Shown here in pieces: positions 43,086 through 55,094 of a stretch of 64,000 nucleotides of DNA; positions within the stretch are counted from its first letter, which is position 1; each line of letters opens with the position of its first letter. The notes under the pieces are model-generated. The model ran no database searches. It was not told where the DNA came from and saw only the letters and a program-made list of their open reading frames with translations. The position numbers and the translations under genes were made by a program. Source of the stretch: Physcia stellaris (Eukaryota > Ascomycota > Lecanoromycetes > Caliciales > Physciaceae); NCBI GenBank assembly GCA_018902385.1, contig JABSSW010000047.1:124001-188000 (forward strand), given 5' to 3'.

Positions 43086-45409
43086 ATTGAGGATGAGGAT
43101 GTACATAGTAGGATTGTAACGGAAGATCACAGGTAAGGTATTCGTATTGTCATATTATAATCCCGGAGACTATGACTTGGCTGATGTAGAGGGGGCAACC
43201 ACTCGCGGCAGACGACAATGAGTGCCGATTTCATATTGAAGAGACAGTAGCTCCCAGTGGGGAATCAGATTACTTTCCCAAGGTCCACTCATATCCTTCG
43301 CAAATGAGGATTTCCGCAGACGGGTAGCCGGCTACCTTCGGCTGCTACCAAGGAATTAGCCGAACAAGATCAGTATTTCACTTCTTCGGTCCCAACTACG
43401 ATCCTCGAGAACCGCTTATGATCCCTCAAACGATGCTCTGCATGGGGCACATCATCAGCATCCTCCGTCACGGCCACTGCTACCTCAAAGATCTCTGGTA
43501 AATAAATATGAAAATGGCGCCAGGTCCGATAGCTTATGGCACGCTTCTGCTAGCTAGTAATTGGGCACCTTTCCTCGTAGCCGGAGAAACATGATTAGCT
43601 GACAGATCTTTCCCTCTTTCTCCATCGATTATCATGCCCCTCGTCAATTTTTTGGCGACTTTTCTATTTCTGAGATGCTACATGGAAAGGTAATTCGAGC
43701 ATTTCTGATCTCAAGCATACTGTTCTGGATTTTATATTTTATGTAATTCATTTCTGCTGAATACGAACCCTTCCTGTGTGTTCTTTGTTTTGCACCACCC
43801 TTCCCCTGCCAGCAAAGTGTATCTCTGTAGTCAATTTGCCCGTTCTGGGTGTTGCTGTGCAGAGAAATACGAGACGGCTTACCTTCGACCGATCCGCGGT
43901 CACTATGAGTCCGCACATATTCAATATGGCCCTACGAGATATGGATATCATGAAGCAGAACCATGACGGTGGGCAGAGGGAGTGGGGCTTGATGCATGAT
44001 GTGCACGGTGGGATATACGCCGCTCTTGCTCCAGGGCCCAGCTTGGATCAGATGGTGAGGTAAGTGATCCCTATTTCCATCTATTTTCAGAAGCTGAAAG
44101 GTTTATCATTGGATCGCTCTGCTAGAAAGCAATGTCTTGTAATTCAACGATTGGCCAAGTGTGGGATGGTACTGGCACCCAAATCATCAACAATTTCGGA
44201 GCCTCTTTCCCCTTTTTCCACTCATCTATCGAGTATTAACGACATTTTACGGGAGCGACAAGCTCAAGGGGATGTCTTGTAGCTCGACGCTTGGCAGAGT
44301 ATGGGAATGAAAACGCTAACCAACTCTACAGTCATGACCGCCGATGTCGGGCGATATGCAGGTCACAACGAAGAGAGCTTGCGCCGTCTATTTCTGACAT
44401 ATCGTTTTTTCCTGATTCAATTCATCACGATCCATCGGTATCTCCATCAGCATTGCGGCAGCTGCGCATTCCCTTCTAACCGCCAGGCTTTGGAGGGATT
44501 TTAGTGTCGCAGTCAGGAGAAGCTGGCTCCGTTTTATGGATCTTTTAACATATCAATTCTCCCCCTGACTGAACGTACTACGACTCAGATCGAAAAATAC
44601 CGGAAATCTCCGACAATCATACATCAACTATGCTGTTCTAACCGCCAGAATTTGACTGGCTTGGTGTCGCGAGCTGGCGCCAAATAGCTTTGAACATATC
44701 ATGATTTTTTTCGAAGCCCACCACGAGTCTCTTCGAAAACTTCGAGGATGTCAAACAAAACTGTCCCCAACTGCACAGGCCTAGCCCCAAGCTTTGCCGA
44801 GCTTGATGTCGTAGTTAGAGAAGCTGACGCCGATTATATCATGGACGAAAATCGGAAAAATCTCCTCCTGGCTCAACCCACCATGAGCTAATTTCAAATC
44901 TCCAAGGATCCCAAGATAAATTGGCGCCAACTACGCGGTGCTAATCGCCAAGCTCTGGCGGGCTTGATCTCTCAATAGAAAAGGCTGGCGCTGGCGCTGG
45001 CGCTGGTATTTATAAGATTTCTCCTGACACATCCCTCTTGAACGCCTTGAGAATGATAAACATCTCAGATACCACCACGGTGTTAAACCGATTGCCCTAC
45101 AGCAGAACTCAAATGATTGATCTTTTGGTACACATTCCCATAATGTCTCACATATCGAAACTTGGCCGCACTCTCGATCAGAGGATCCACCATCTTGATT
45201 CAAATTCATCGATATCAATGTTTCCGAGAGTAGACGCGTGTTAACAGCGTCCCAGTATTCCATTGATCAAAGCAAAAGCCAATAGGGTGGCCTATTAGCA
45301 ATAGGCGCCAACATAAGCGCTGTAGCGTTGGCAGCATGACATGCATGTCTATGCCTGAATCAACTAAAAACAATGACAAGGATATCATCCGAGATACTCA
45401 AATAGCAGA
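43086..45409. other. gene-poor stretch with diverged repeats
   Basis: No firm gene. The frame 43776-44059 contains a protein-like part (LRDMDIMKQNHDGGQREWGL, GGIYAALAPGPSLDQM) ending at a strong GTAAGT donor at 44060; a following frame from about 44127 could be joined to it, but it already lies in the repeat region and shows no domain. The repeats themselves are listed separately. Confidence 0.4.
44131..45010. repeat. diverged tandem repeat array
   Basis: Two blocks with the pattern ATGTCTTGTA-TC-ACG-TTGGC-AGT-TGGGA begin at 44131 and 44271, 140 bp apart. Four related blocks starting with CTAACCGCCAGGCTT-like sequence begin at 44476, 44638, 44781 and 44941 (spacings 162, 143 and 160). Several blocks carry a following GTGTCGCAG or GATGTCGTAG segment and a CATATCATGATTTTT-like part. 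Copies match at perhaps two thirds of positions by eye. The array ends in four perfect copies of GGCGCT/CTGGCG near 44986-45005. No coding sense is evident. Confidence 0.6.
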
Positions 45410-46398
45410 ATGTTGCAGCCTAGAAGCATCTGCGCCCTGCCTCTAATCGCAGCTCTGTTCTCCATCCCAACACTGACAGCCACGACCCTCAAGACCCCAC
45501 CGCCCCAGCATGAATCCAACCTCTCAGCCCCATCCAATCCATCCCTCCTATCACTCCCCACGACTGCCCGCAGATCCCATTTCCACGCCACAATCAGCCT
45601 CGGAGAAACCCCCTCCCCTACATGTCCCTGCTGATGCTCGGCGTCAACTCCCTCGCCACACTCGCATTGAAGGACCCCAGAGCATCCAGCCATGGCGCTT
45701 ATTACCGTCTTGCCGAATACCCCGCCGTGACGCTCACGATTTACCCGCGCGATCGATCGAGAGGTGTTACTTACGATGTTGCGCTGCAATGTGTGTTTTT
45801 CGGGATGAATTACTTCATCTCAAACGGGCTATCCAAGAATGCGAGCCTGGATTGTTTCTGGGATACCACCTTGGTCGCGCAGGTGATTTTGGATCGGCCA
45901 ACTACCGCTGCACCCTCTGCGATCACAGCAGCGTCAAAAGCAAACGCTGGGACCTTGGAGAGCCTCGACCGATCATCGGCCATAGATCCCGATTCCACAA
46001 AATTATCTCCCTCAACCGACATCCCCAACCCCAAAAACACAACCTCCAGCACCCTCACCACCCACTTCTCCTACCCAGACTCAGCGCACCCCATGACCAT
46101 CGCTTCCGTCTTCATAACCACCCTCACCGTCCTCAAAGCCCTCGCGCCCTACCCAGCCACCGATATCATGACGCACCACAAAACCATCGAGACGGACCCC
46201 CGATGGGACACGATAGTGCGCTTCAGTGCCGATGCAGCCAGGACGGAGCTGCCGTTTTGTGATTATGGGTGGCTGATTGAGTCGACGAGACGGATGCCGG
46301 CGTTTATGGTGGAGCGGGGGAGGTGGGCGGAGGTGGTTGTGGTGATCTTTGTGGATGGGGTTTTTGTTTGTGATGCGCTTTTGGAGAAGGGGAGATAG
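45410..46398 (+). pseudogene. small secreted protein gene with frame change
   Basis: The ATG at 45410 opens a signal peptide (MLQPRSICALPLIAALFSIP, TLTA) whose frame stops at 45632. The body lies in another frame, open from after TGA 45511-45513 to 46398: DCPQIPFPRHNQPRRNPLPY, MSLLMLGVNSLATLALKDPR, EYPAVTLTIYPRDRSRGVTY, DVALQCVFFGMNYFISNG, and near the end VFITTLTVLKALAPYPA and WAEVVVVIFVDGVFVCDALL. This order (signal peptide, NSLATLAL, YPAV-L-I, helical block, later helix) fits a lineage-expanded ascomycete secreted-protein group of unknown function. The frames must switch between 45513 and 45634. An intron from GTTCTC (about 45463) to CTCAG (about 45533) would fit the phase but has a poor donor and cuts the signal peptide, so an indel is favoured. 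Confidence 0.65.
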
Positions 46399-49378
46399 GT
46401 TGAGGGAGGGGTATGGGGAGAGGGGGCTTGCGTGGATATCTCCGGGGTGCGATGATCAAATTACTGTTCAAACCTAACCTAGGATCCCTGTTTGGGAAGC
46501 CACTTATTACACGCCCCGTTGGGACTTATACCCCTGAGACTGAATGATTCCCGTATACGGTTGAGTACGGTGTATGGAGGCGCGATAACAGTCGAGAGAG
46601 TGCAGGCCCCCGAACCAAGATGCGAATACGAGCAGAGGCTTGACCAAAAACATCCCGCAAAGCTGGCTACACTTCTAGTACCTACAAAAGGTCCAAGTCC
46701 CGGAAGAGCAGCTTTGAACTGAAGAACAACGCCTATACCATACCGAGACGCACATCAGTAGCCCGATGTCACGCACTCCATGTGTCCTCTCTGCTTACTT
46801 GAAATTGCTTCCGAGGTTGGGTAAGCGTGAAGCAACGGCTAGTGGCTGTGTGGCGACTGGAAAAAGGCTAAATATATGAATTCGAAGATGCAAAGCTCTG
46901 GTAGTGATCCATCAAGATGCCATTTCAATCAAAATCGCTCGATAGGGTATCAACCCGATCTCCCATCCCCAGTTCCCACACACGAGCACAGGAACATCTC
47001 ACAATCTAGTCATGCTCTCCAGGAGACAAGAGCAATATTCGCCATTTAAACCTATGCGTGGAAGTCCGGTGTGTATAGAGTTATCCATCATCTAAGAGAG
47101 GAGCCTGCCGACGTATCCTCGCCCTACCTATCGAAAGACTGTCAGATAGTGATTAGCTCGCTCATCGAAGGTAGACATTGTACCAGTAGGCGTTGTTTGA
47201 ACACACTTGACTATATATATTTCCCGCCCAAAAGACTCCCTCAAAACAAGAAAACTCCGTCTACATACTCGCAGCATAAACCATCGATTGTTGTCTCTCT
47301 GCATTGCAGCCTGCCCAAGGACCTGAGATAACCAATCGCCCGACCCGGACCGACGTCACTGCACCCTTCCATAAACCAGCGCGATGTCGGCGAAAAGAGT
47401 GGTTTTTGCACCAGTAGACTCTCACGGACGGGAAAATTGTTGGAGTATCATAGTTGCGTCGTTGTATCAGTACTTTTTCTCTAGGGGCAGGAGTGCTAGG
47501 TTGCGGGGTGTCGAGCTCTCTCCACATCAGGCTTAATGTATCATTCTTGAGAAATTGCAGAATTAGAAAACATAGCACAGTCGATATTCGCCGGTGGTCA
47601 TCTCCATGCAACCAATAATTAGCTACTAGCCAGGCTGATTGTGGACGCGAAGCCGATTGTTCTGGTGCTGCTATGCTCATATATGTCATGATTTGCACAA
47701 TGCTGAACCCATGCTCTGCAGCATCCCTGCGTGGAAATCGGCTTTAGCGTCGAGACACTTCTGGATGCGACGCACTCACTGGTGGAGAGGGACTTAAGAT
47801 GCAGCAGTATCCACTGTGAGAACATGGATGTTGGACTCTTGGGGCAAACGTCTATGATTGTAGGCGAGATGTGGCCCGCGCACTCACTTCACTCACTCCC
47901 ATATCGTGTGATTCCACCTCCTGTACAACAGTTTTTGAGGCTCTGAGTCTCAGTGAGGTCCTGACCCACGATCATCGTTTTGTAGCGCTACTTCAAGGAG
48001 AACTATAGACACTAGAGCGACACAAATGTGATAGCTGGTAGTTCAATGGATGTTTATAGACATTGCACTTAACTTCTGTATGTTTGAATGTTATGTTTGA
48101 TAATCTGTGCTGTTATAGTGATCCCTTGGAATGATTGATAACATAGATGAACTCTGTACCATGGGCGGATGTGAAACGTTGAAGTATGTCTCCTACGCAG
48201 GATTTGCCGCTATCTCGCCACAGACTTTCTGTAACAGTCTATAGTATAACGCAGCAGGAATCATCGTTCTGATTTTGATTCCCCTGGGCCTGAGCCTGCT
48301 GAGCTTGATTCCTCTGATTGATATCTTGTCTCGTCAGCAAAAGATGATTTGCAAGCTTTGGATCAACACAGCCCTTACGTTGTTGACAGTAATTCGACAG
48401 GCCATATTGCCCGTTATTTAGTTGATAGCGATATTTGTAGTTTCGACATTGTTGCTCTATCTACTCAAGGTTTAAAACAAGAGATGCAGAAAGAGATAAA
48501 TCTTATACGTATATCACATGCCCGTGTGCCAGTAGGCCAGGCCACAGGACGATTGCAATTGCTGGCGTTTACGAGAATGTAGCCACAAGCATCTGGATAA
48601 GCATGTTAGCGCACACTACTTCAAAGCGATCACAGTCTCACACATACGTCTGTTGCAATATTGACTGTTTGAGGCGTTTTGGGAAGTGCATCCTGGGTAT
48701 CGACATATTCCCATCTGTGCAATGATGAGATGGTGTTCGAAGAGCAAATTTATTAGATGGAAGTTTGGAATCTGTTCGAGGGGAAGATGAGGTTGAGCAG
48801 AAAGCTCTTTACGTGTTTGGACCCCGCTCTTGTGTAATCATTGATCATGTGGTATCAATTAGATCAGGTGGGTCGCTCTGGATAAGGTACTTGCTGATTC
48901 ATTGCGACTGCATTCTCTCCGATCAGCTGCGCTATAGGAGGAATGTGTGGGGGGATTGTAGCAAATCCAGTCTTGATAGGAGGGGCGGAGTAAGCATGGT
49001 TTCGGGAATGATGATATTTGAGATGGACATCGGCTCGAGACGACGAGATGGTAGGGCTTCGAGGGTTGAATCATGCTCTCAGTACCACGCTTTTATGACT
49101 GAGGCACATCTGGGATCGCCACCGGAAGAGTATCGGCATGGCTGAAGAATGCCATGGAACTTTGGTAGGGTCGTTGATTCGTGCTGAACTGGAAAAAGGA
49201 ATACCCTAGCAATCCGCCACATACAGCTTCACAGTAAGCTCACAGGACTCCATCCTTACCTTCCGTGATCTCCTCTCCTCCCACAATTCTGCGTCTTTCC
49301 TAAGATCCTTTAACGCTCCAGAAGGATCGTGCTCCTCCGTTTCCTCCCTAACAGCACATAATCATTAGCAGCAGACTA
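46399..49378. other. gene-free stretch, 3 kb
   Basis: No supported gene, RNA or mobile element. The frames 47261-47698 (minus) and 48349-48582 (plus) are the longest; the latter looks mildly protein-like (DSNSTGHIARYLVDSDIC) but has no partner exons or domain. This is the largest empty stretch in the window. Confidence 0.4.
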
Positions 49379-50511
49379 CTACTCTCCCTCTTCCTTTTCC
49401 TCGACAACAGTCGCCTCTATCGTCTGCGCCCCCTTAGCCCGCTTACGCGCCATAGCAAACGGCACAATGTTAATTCCCGAGTTGGACGGCCTCGGCAACG
49501 TGTCCGCAGTGCCATAGTTCATCTCGTCAGAGTTATTGGTTTGCGTCAACCCATGCTCAATGCTGGCATTCACCAGGTCGGAAGGCCCCGTACTTGAGTT
49601 GCTTAGCCAGCGATCCGGCCGTTTCCGTTTACCGCGCGACGCTGCCGTTGCTAGCACCGCCTCGCGGTCTTGATCGTGGAGATGATCTCCCGGGAGTTTC
49701 TGCGTGGATATCTATCAGAGAGGAGATTGTCCATGTCCACAACGCGGTCGTTAGAGAGCGCAATCTGGGCTGGCCCAAGTGCAAGCGGCGGCGGAATTGG
49801 CAGGTTTGCGAGCTTTAGGTAGGACATGCGTGCGATGGTGGTCCAATTTATGTTGGAAGTGTCGAAGTCGGACTCCGAGAGTTCATTGAGCGGCTCGAAG
49901 CATCCCCGCGCGCGTATTACGTACATGGTGTCGGAATCGATGTCATGGAAGAGGAGAAGGCAGTGCGGCACGACGGCGAAGAGCGAGAAGCCGACGGAGA
50001 CGTTGATGTCCATGGGCCGGCTTGGGCGGTGCCCGAAGATTATGTTGATGCAGGGAGTGCCGTGCAACTGTGCGGTAGCCACGCCGTTTGCGAACTTGTG
50101 GACTTCATCGGCAGAGATGAGGCCGTCCGTAAGCAGGAACCAGAGCGAGCTTTGGCGGAGCAAACTGGTGCTGTAGGAAGAAGTGCAGAGGTTTGAAGGG
50201 GTTGTACCGCCGCCGGAGCTGAGATTTGAGATGGAGGGCAGGAGAAGAGCGGGATGAACGGTGGAATTCCATGGTATGAGTCGTACTCTGCCGTGGGCTG
50301 GCGCCGAGAGGTGCGAGCTGATAGTGGAGATTACGCGGCGCTCGGCGGAGAGGACGGGACCTCGAGTGCTACCTGAGATGTCGATCGCGAAGGTTGTGGT
50401 ACAGTCGTGGAACGGCTTTGTAGACTCTTCTTGAGGCATAAAGTGAGCATTAGTACTAAAGTCGGCTTTTGGACGCAGCGCAAGTGCACCGTGGGCTTTG
50501 CTCCGCTCCAT
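49379..50511 (-). pseudogene. VWA-domain protein with frameshift near its end
   Basis: The frame from the ATG at 50511 has a von Willebrand A domain at its start: TTTFAIDISGSTRGPVLSAE (MIDAS DxSGS), then LIPWNSTVHPALLLP, SSLWFLLTDGLI and a hydrophobic strand GTPCINIIFGH. It continues to ALSNDRVVDMDNLLSDRYPR and stops at 49651. A second frame starting inside it carries LHDQDREAVLATAASRGKRK and RPDRWLSN to 49379. In related fungal VWA proteins as I recall them, a VxDxDxL segment is followed by a DxNLKSVLxTAQTRG-like block, so both parts belong to one protein. The change lies between 49651 and 49714. A 44 nt intron from GTTGTG to CGCAG would fit the phase but would remove the conserved VVDMDNL part. 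Function unknown; VWA domains mediate protein contacts. Confidence 0.7.
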
Positions 50512-51522
50512 TTCGAGCTCGCCGATGGTATCTGGTTAGGCTTGGAAATTTACTTTGGAAAGTTATGCTGAACTCAGTGCTCTTATAGACCCAGTGGGCT
50601 TTGTTCTTATGTTTCCAAGTAAGATCAGGTATCTTCTGGAAGATGGAGGGAAGATAGCTAAATCGAGAAAGAAACTTTGGTGTGGCATTCTGTACTTACT
50701 TTTGTCTCGCCCAAGCTTGAGTATTCCGCAGTACCACATACTGGATCATCGTATTGGTGTATGTGATAGCAGCTCTGAATGAAGACCATCTTCGATTGCT
50801 ACTATGCCGCTCTTATGGCGTGGAACAATGATATCTGTAAGCGGACTGTGACAGTAGCGTGCTATCTTGAGGACCGGGTGCCTCAGACAAAGTCGAAATT
50901 TTCTACATTCAAGGTCAATGGGATGTGCTAAATAATGTCATGGCAATGCATGTAGAAGAGCCCTGCCCCTCTATCGACCGATTTGCCAGATTTGCTCGAT
51001 GGGGTGCCATCATCGCTAATATCGTAGTAAATCTCCACGCATGATACACAGTTGCAGGGTCAATGAATGATAACAAAGGAGTGACGGAAGTAAGAAAGAA
51101 GTAGATTGGGGCAATTAAGACGCAGGTAGTCCCAGTAATACTAGTATCTGTGAACGGACGATTAGGGGAAAGGGAAAAGAAAAGACTTGTAGCAGATATG
51201 GCATTATCAGGTGACTCTTCAGAGGCCACGGAACGAGACCTAGGAAATAGAGCTAATCAGGAAAATGGATACGAATCGATCACCGTATGATTTGACGCGA
51301 TGATATTTGGCTGAAAACTGTAGTTGCACGACGCGGTGGTATTGTTACCTCAGACGAGCTGCTCTAATTCAAGTGATTGGAATCGGGGATTATTGGGTTT
51401 CCTCATTGAATAACATAGAATACCCGAATGTTGATTCCCCATATTCACGTTCGCAACAAGTATGCGATTCGGAGGCGATGAATCCAATGATTGGGAGCCT
51501 TATGTTTTGACCGCGACATGCC
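50512..51522. other. gene-free stretch
   Basis: No supported gene. It lies between the start of the VWA gene (minus) and the end of the MFS gene (minus). Confidence 0.35.
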
Positions 51523-53193
51523 TCACGTTGGGCTATATCTGCTCATTTTCCGGATTTTTTCCCCGTAGACGAAGAACAAAATGGGAACAGGGAAGAAAGC
51601 CACAGTCAGGAACCCCAATAAGCTCGTCGCCCATGCCACCCCAAGGGTATGGTACATTGCAGTGGCGAACAATGGGAAACCTCCACCAGCCAGCGATCGC
51701 AGGAAGGTATTAGCAGCAATGGCACTGTTTGCATGCATCAGGTATACATCAATGATGTAACTTAAGCCTTGCAAGAAGATCATCTGTACTCCTGCTCCGA
51801 TTGGGATGCCAGCAAGAACCTGAGGGACCCAGCTGATGTTGGGACTTGACGTCCACGCGAACCAGAAAAGACCAATGGGGAGCAGCGCAGCGCCGATGAT
51901 CATGGGGATCAGTCGCTCTTCAGGGATAGGTTTACCACCGTTGGCCTCTAACTTGTGCCTGAACCGTGTGTTGGAATTGTAGACGATGATGGATACACCG
52001 AGTAGAACCCCCAATATGATACCAAGGAATGGTAGAGCGCCTACGCCCAGGTTCCAGCCTCGAGATTCCTGGAACGCAATAGGGTATGACTCGAAGAACA
52101 GATAAATAACTCCATAGACGAAGGCCATGTAGATTGTGATGAGAATTAGGATTGGCTCCAGAATAAGCATCTTGAATGGTCGGAAGATATACTTCTCGAT
52201 GATCGAGTTCATATCTACCGGGTTTTCGTCGGCAGGAGCATGGAGCGCCCAATTCCTAGTTTCGAAGCGCTTCTTCGTAGCTCGACGTTGCAACAAGACA
52301 GGCGCATACGATTCGGCGCAAACAAAGGATGCAATCGTACCAAAGAAGAGGGCGATAATGAGAGTGGTCCAAGCGGTCCAACGCCAGCCAAGGTAGCTCA
52401 TGGTTATGAATCCGCCTCCAATAGGTCCAGCCACCGGACCAATGAAGGTAGCACCCGAGAAGAGACCAAGGGCAAAGCCTCGTTCCACCGGACCCCAGAA
52501 GTCAGCAAGAGCTCCACCAACAATGGCCAGGGGGGCTGATCCGAACATTCCCCCGAGGAATCGACACAGCATGATTGTCTCCACATTTTGGGCGACGGCG
52601 ACTGGGATTTGGAAGATGGCGAAACAGAAGAAGCCAAAGAAGAGAGGCCGCTTCCTGCCGTACAACTCCGAGAGTGGTCCCCATACGATCGGGCCAACGG
52701 CGAACCCCAGAACGAACAAGCTTGTGCCTAGGGTCATAACCTCGTTGGATACACCAAATAGTTTCGCGGTGACCAATGTAGCTGTGCTGAACACGCTGCT
52801 CGCGAACGTCAGGCAGAAGGTCAACGACGCGTAGAAGATGGTTACGGTGTATTTCTTCCTCTTAGACCAATTCATCGGATTCTCTGGATCGTCCGGCCCA
52901 TCCCAGCCCACGAGATTCTTCTCTTGCGACGAGGGGTCCCTGGTCGCTTGGCTGGCAGCCTGATGTTCGTCGGGTCCTGCTGCAGGACCCGCCTGACCCT
53001 TCTCTTGATCCGCGAATGCCTCCGCGTACTGGGGATTTGAGTCCACATTGGGTGGACTGGGGGCAGCGGTGGAGCCGGAGCCTGAGGAAAGCCGCCTCAC
53101 GGGGGATGATGAGGCCATGGGAGGTATTGAGAAGTACATGTATCCTGGAGGTGATAGTTGGGTCAAGCGAGACATGGTGGGTAGAGGAGCCAT
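51523..53193 (-). CDS. MFS multidrug transporter, DHA1 type (12 TM)
   Basis: Single exon, 556 aa from the ATG at 53193. About 110 cytosolic residues end with WDGPDDPENPMNWSKRKKY, a signature preceding TM1 in fungal DHA1 transporters. Motif A appears as GPLSELYGRKRP between TM2 and TM3, motif C as GPVAGPIGGGF in TM5. Twelve hydrophobic segments can be counted, with the central loop near VDMNSIIEKYIFRPFKMLIL. These are proton antiporters of the plasma membrane that export drugs or fungal metabolites. The N-terminal tail is rich in Ser, Pro and Gln. It is 40 kb from the NRPS, so a link is unsupported. Confidence 0.92.
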   Translation of the reverse strand: MAPLPTMSRLTQLSPPGYMYFSIPPMASSSPVRRLSSGSGSTAAPSPPNVDSNPQYAEAFADQEKGQAGPAAGPDEHQAASQATRDPSSQEKNLVGWDGPDDPENPMNWSKRKKYTVTIFYASLTFCLTFASSVFSTATLVTAKLFGVSNEVMTLGTSLFVLGFAVGPIVWGPLSELYGRKRPLFFGFFCFAIFQIPVAVAQNVETIMLCRFLGGMFGSAPLAIVGGALADFWGPVERGFALGLFSGATFIGPVAGPIGGGFITMSYLGWRWTAWTTLIIALFFGTIASFVCAESYAPVLLQRRATKKRFETRNWALHAPADENPVDMNSIIEKYIFRPFKMLILEPILILITIYMAFVYGVIYLFFESYPIAFQESRGWNLGVGALPFLGIILGVLLGVSIIVYNSNTRFRHKLEANGGKPIPEERLIPMIIGAALLPIGLFWFAWTSSPNISWVPQVLAGIPIGAGVQMIFLQGLSYIIDVYLMHANSAIAANTFLRSLAGGGFPLFATAMYHTLGVAWATSLLGFLTVAFFPVPILFFVYGEKIRKMSRYSPT

Positions 53194-54953
53194 TAATAAT
53201 AATAATATCGCTTGCGGTCTGACTTCCGGTCTGACAATGACGCCGTCACAAACTCCGAGTCCGGCTTATGAAAAAGTCAATGGGAGCCCCGCAAAAGAAT
53301 CTTATTGCCAGAGCGTTATCGATAGCAGCTTAGGTAAGCAGCGTTAGGGTTCTTGGCGTATTTATCGCCCACACGGAGTGGCAAACGGTGTCGCTATCAT
53401 TAACGATGGTTTTCGTTTATGGCTTTACTGTACTGAAAATTATGCAAGGTTTCCGATCTGCTTCAATTATCCGCAGCTAATCAATCTCGGCTCGCCTTCA
53501 CCCTAAACAGTGGGAGCAAAGTGGGCGTCAGAGTAATGGCAACTCGTCTGGCACTGCGCCTGTATTATCTTGAAGGGACTGTCCCATGTTCTGTGGTCTC
53601 AGTTCCCGTACCATTCGAAGATAAGAGTTAGCCCTCGCCGGCTGGTAAGTGCATCGCCATATATCATTCAGCTGATTGCGATATTCTCAAATTCTGGTCC
53701 AACCGCGCCACTGGCAGTGGCATTATCCTCAAACTTCAATATTTCGCAAGATCAGCGTTCTGGCTACTCGACGATAATGGTAACTTACCCTCACTCTGCT
53801 CCGTTAAGGATTCTTTGGGAAGAAAGCGAACCGAAACATGTTCAGTTGGCACGCAATGCCCGATACCCTTTAGCATAGGCATGTTCAAGGTCGTACACTA
53901 TGGTCGACTTGTGCAGAATCGGATGAGTAGCGCGGCCAATGTAAATCCTCGAAGATTGACTCCATGGTAATTTGTCCACGTACTATCTACTGTCTTGCTG
54001 CTTTGGAATCTTTCGTCTTCTCGCTACATCTCCCCACATCCTTGACGTTATCTTCAGGCTTCTTAGGTAGTGAACATATGTAACAGGTAGCTGTAATGGA
54101 TCTCTCAAAAGTTTGGATTGCTGTGCATTTCTCGGTGGTTTGATATCAGCATTGATGTTTAGCATGTTCTATGACGATTCGTCCTCAAGGTCTTTCCAAA
54201 AAAAAAGAATTTCTGAATTATCCTATTTAATATCGCGCTCGTCTCCAGAAAGTACATTTCTTTCTCCAAACGAAGGATAAACTTCTTTCTCACACCTACT
54301 GATCCTCTGAAACCTTGTGATTGCGCGCTACTCTCACCTACCAGTCTTACTCATAAATAAAAAGACCAAGAGAAAAGGAAATCCCTCTTTTCAAAAAGCT
54401 ACTAGCCAGACTCCTTCAACAATTGTCGCTACTCACTTTCACCCGGTCGTATTCTTGGATCTGAGGAATGCTAAGAGGGAGAAGGGGTGAGGCATGGGTA
54501 GATGGAGGCGATAGGAATGAGATGGGGATAGGATGATCAAGAATGAAGGGGAAAGGAGAGGGGTAGAGAAGTCTGGATGGGACGGGTTGGGACTGAACGA
54601 CTTTTCCGAGCTTAGAGTTCTGGATTTCTCGGAGATGGATGGGTCTTCTGAGTATAAAATAGTGGTCCGGAAACGAAAGCTAGGGATGAGGCGGTAATTC
54701 TGATCTCTGAACTTTTACCTCATCTGAAACTAAAACGAGGAAAGTATGCGCTGGAAATGAAGTAAGAATCATGGACCCAGCACGAGGAATGACCCGATCA
54801 CCTATGTGTATTCTATGGCGTAGTTCTAGGTTTCTAGGATACTTGAGTAATTAGACCTGCGGATACCCGACTTGAACATAAATGGATGTCCATATGCAAT
54901 GTGTGTCAAGAACAGGTCACCAAATCTGATAAATTAGTGAAAACAAGATCGTA
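53194..54953. other. gene-free stretch
   Basis: No supported gene, RNA or element. Frames are short and domain-free. Near 54480-54610 the plus strand is G/A-rich. Confidence 0.35.
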
Positions 54954-55094
54954 TCACATCGAATCTCTCTTTGTAACTGCGTTTAGTTCCTCAGCTGGCA
55001 AAACTGGCCTTCCGTGTCCCTTCCGCTTTGGTTGTCCTTTCCCTTTTTCACCGTTGACCCGGGCGAGCCGGGCCGGTGAGAGGACTTGGCGCAT
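54954..55094 (-). pseudogene. fragment of a paralogue of the downstream Ala-rich gene
   Basis: A 46-codon minus-strand frame (ATG 55094-55092, TGA 54956-54954) encodes GKGQPKRKGHGRPVLPAEEL, then NAVTKRDSM. The plus-strand gene at 55943-56965 encodes RKGQPKGHGRPILPAEGVKA, then LGKRSNN. The nucleotide match is also close, with a 6-base insertion. So about 75 bp of that gene exists in inverted orientation 1.7 kb upstream. It is either the last piece of a decayed paralogue or a small inverted duplication. Confidence 0.7.

Noticed and set aside
47261-47698. 145-codon minus-strand frame
   Set aside because: Starts with no good context, no domain, irregular composition; likely chance.
48300-48582. 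Protein-like frame DSNSTGHIARYLVDSDIC
   Set aside because: No start, no partner exons and no family recognised.
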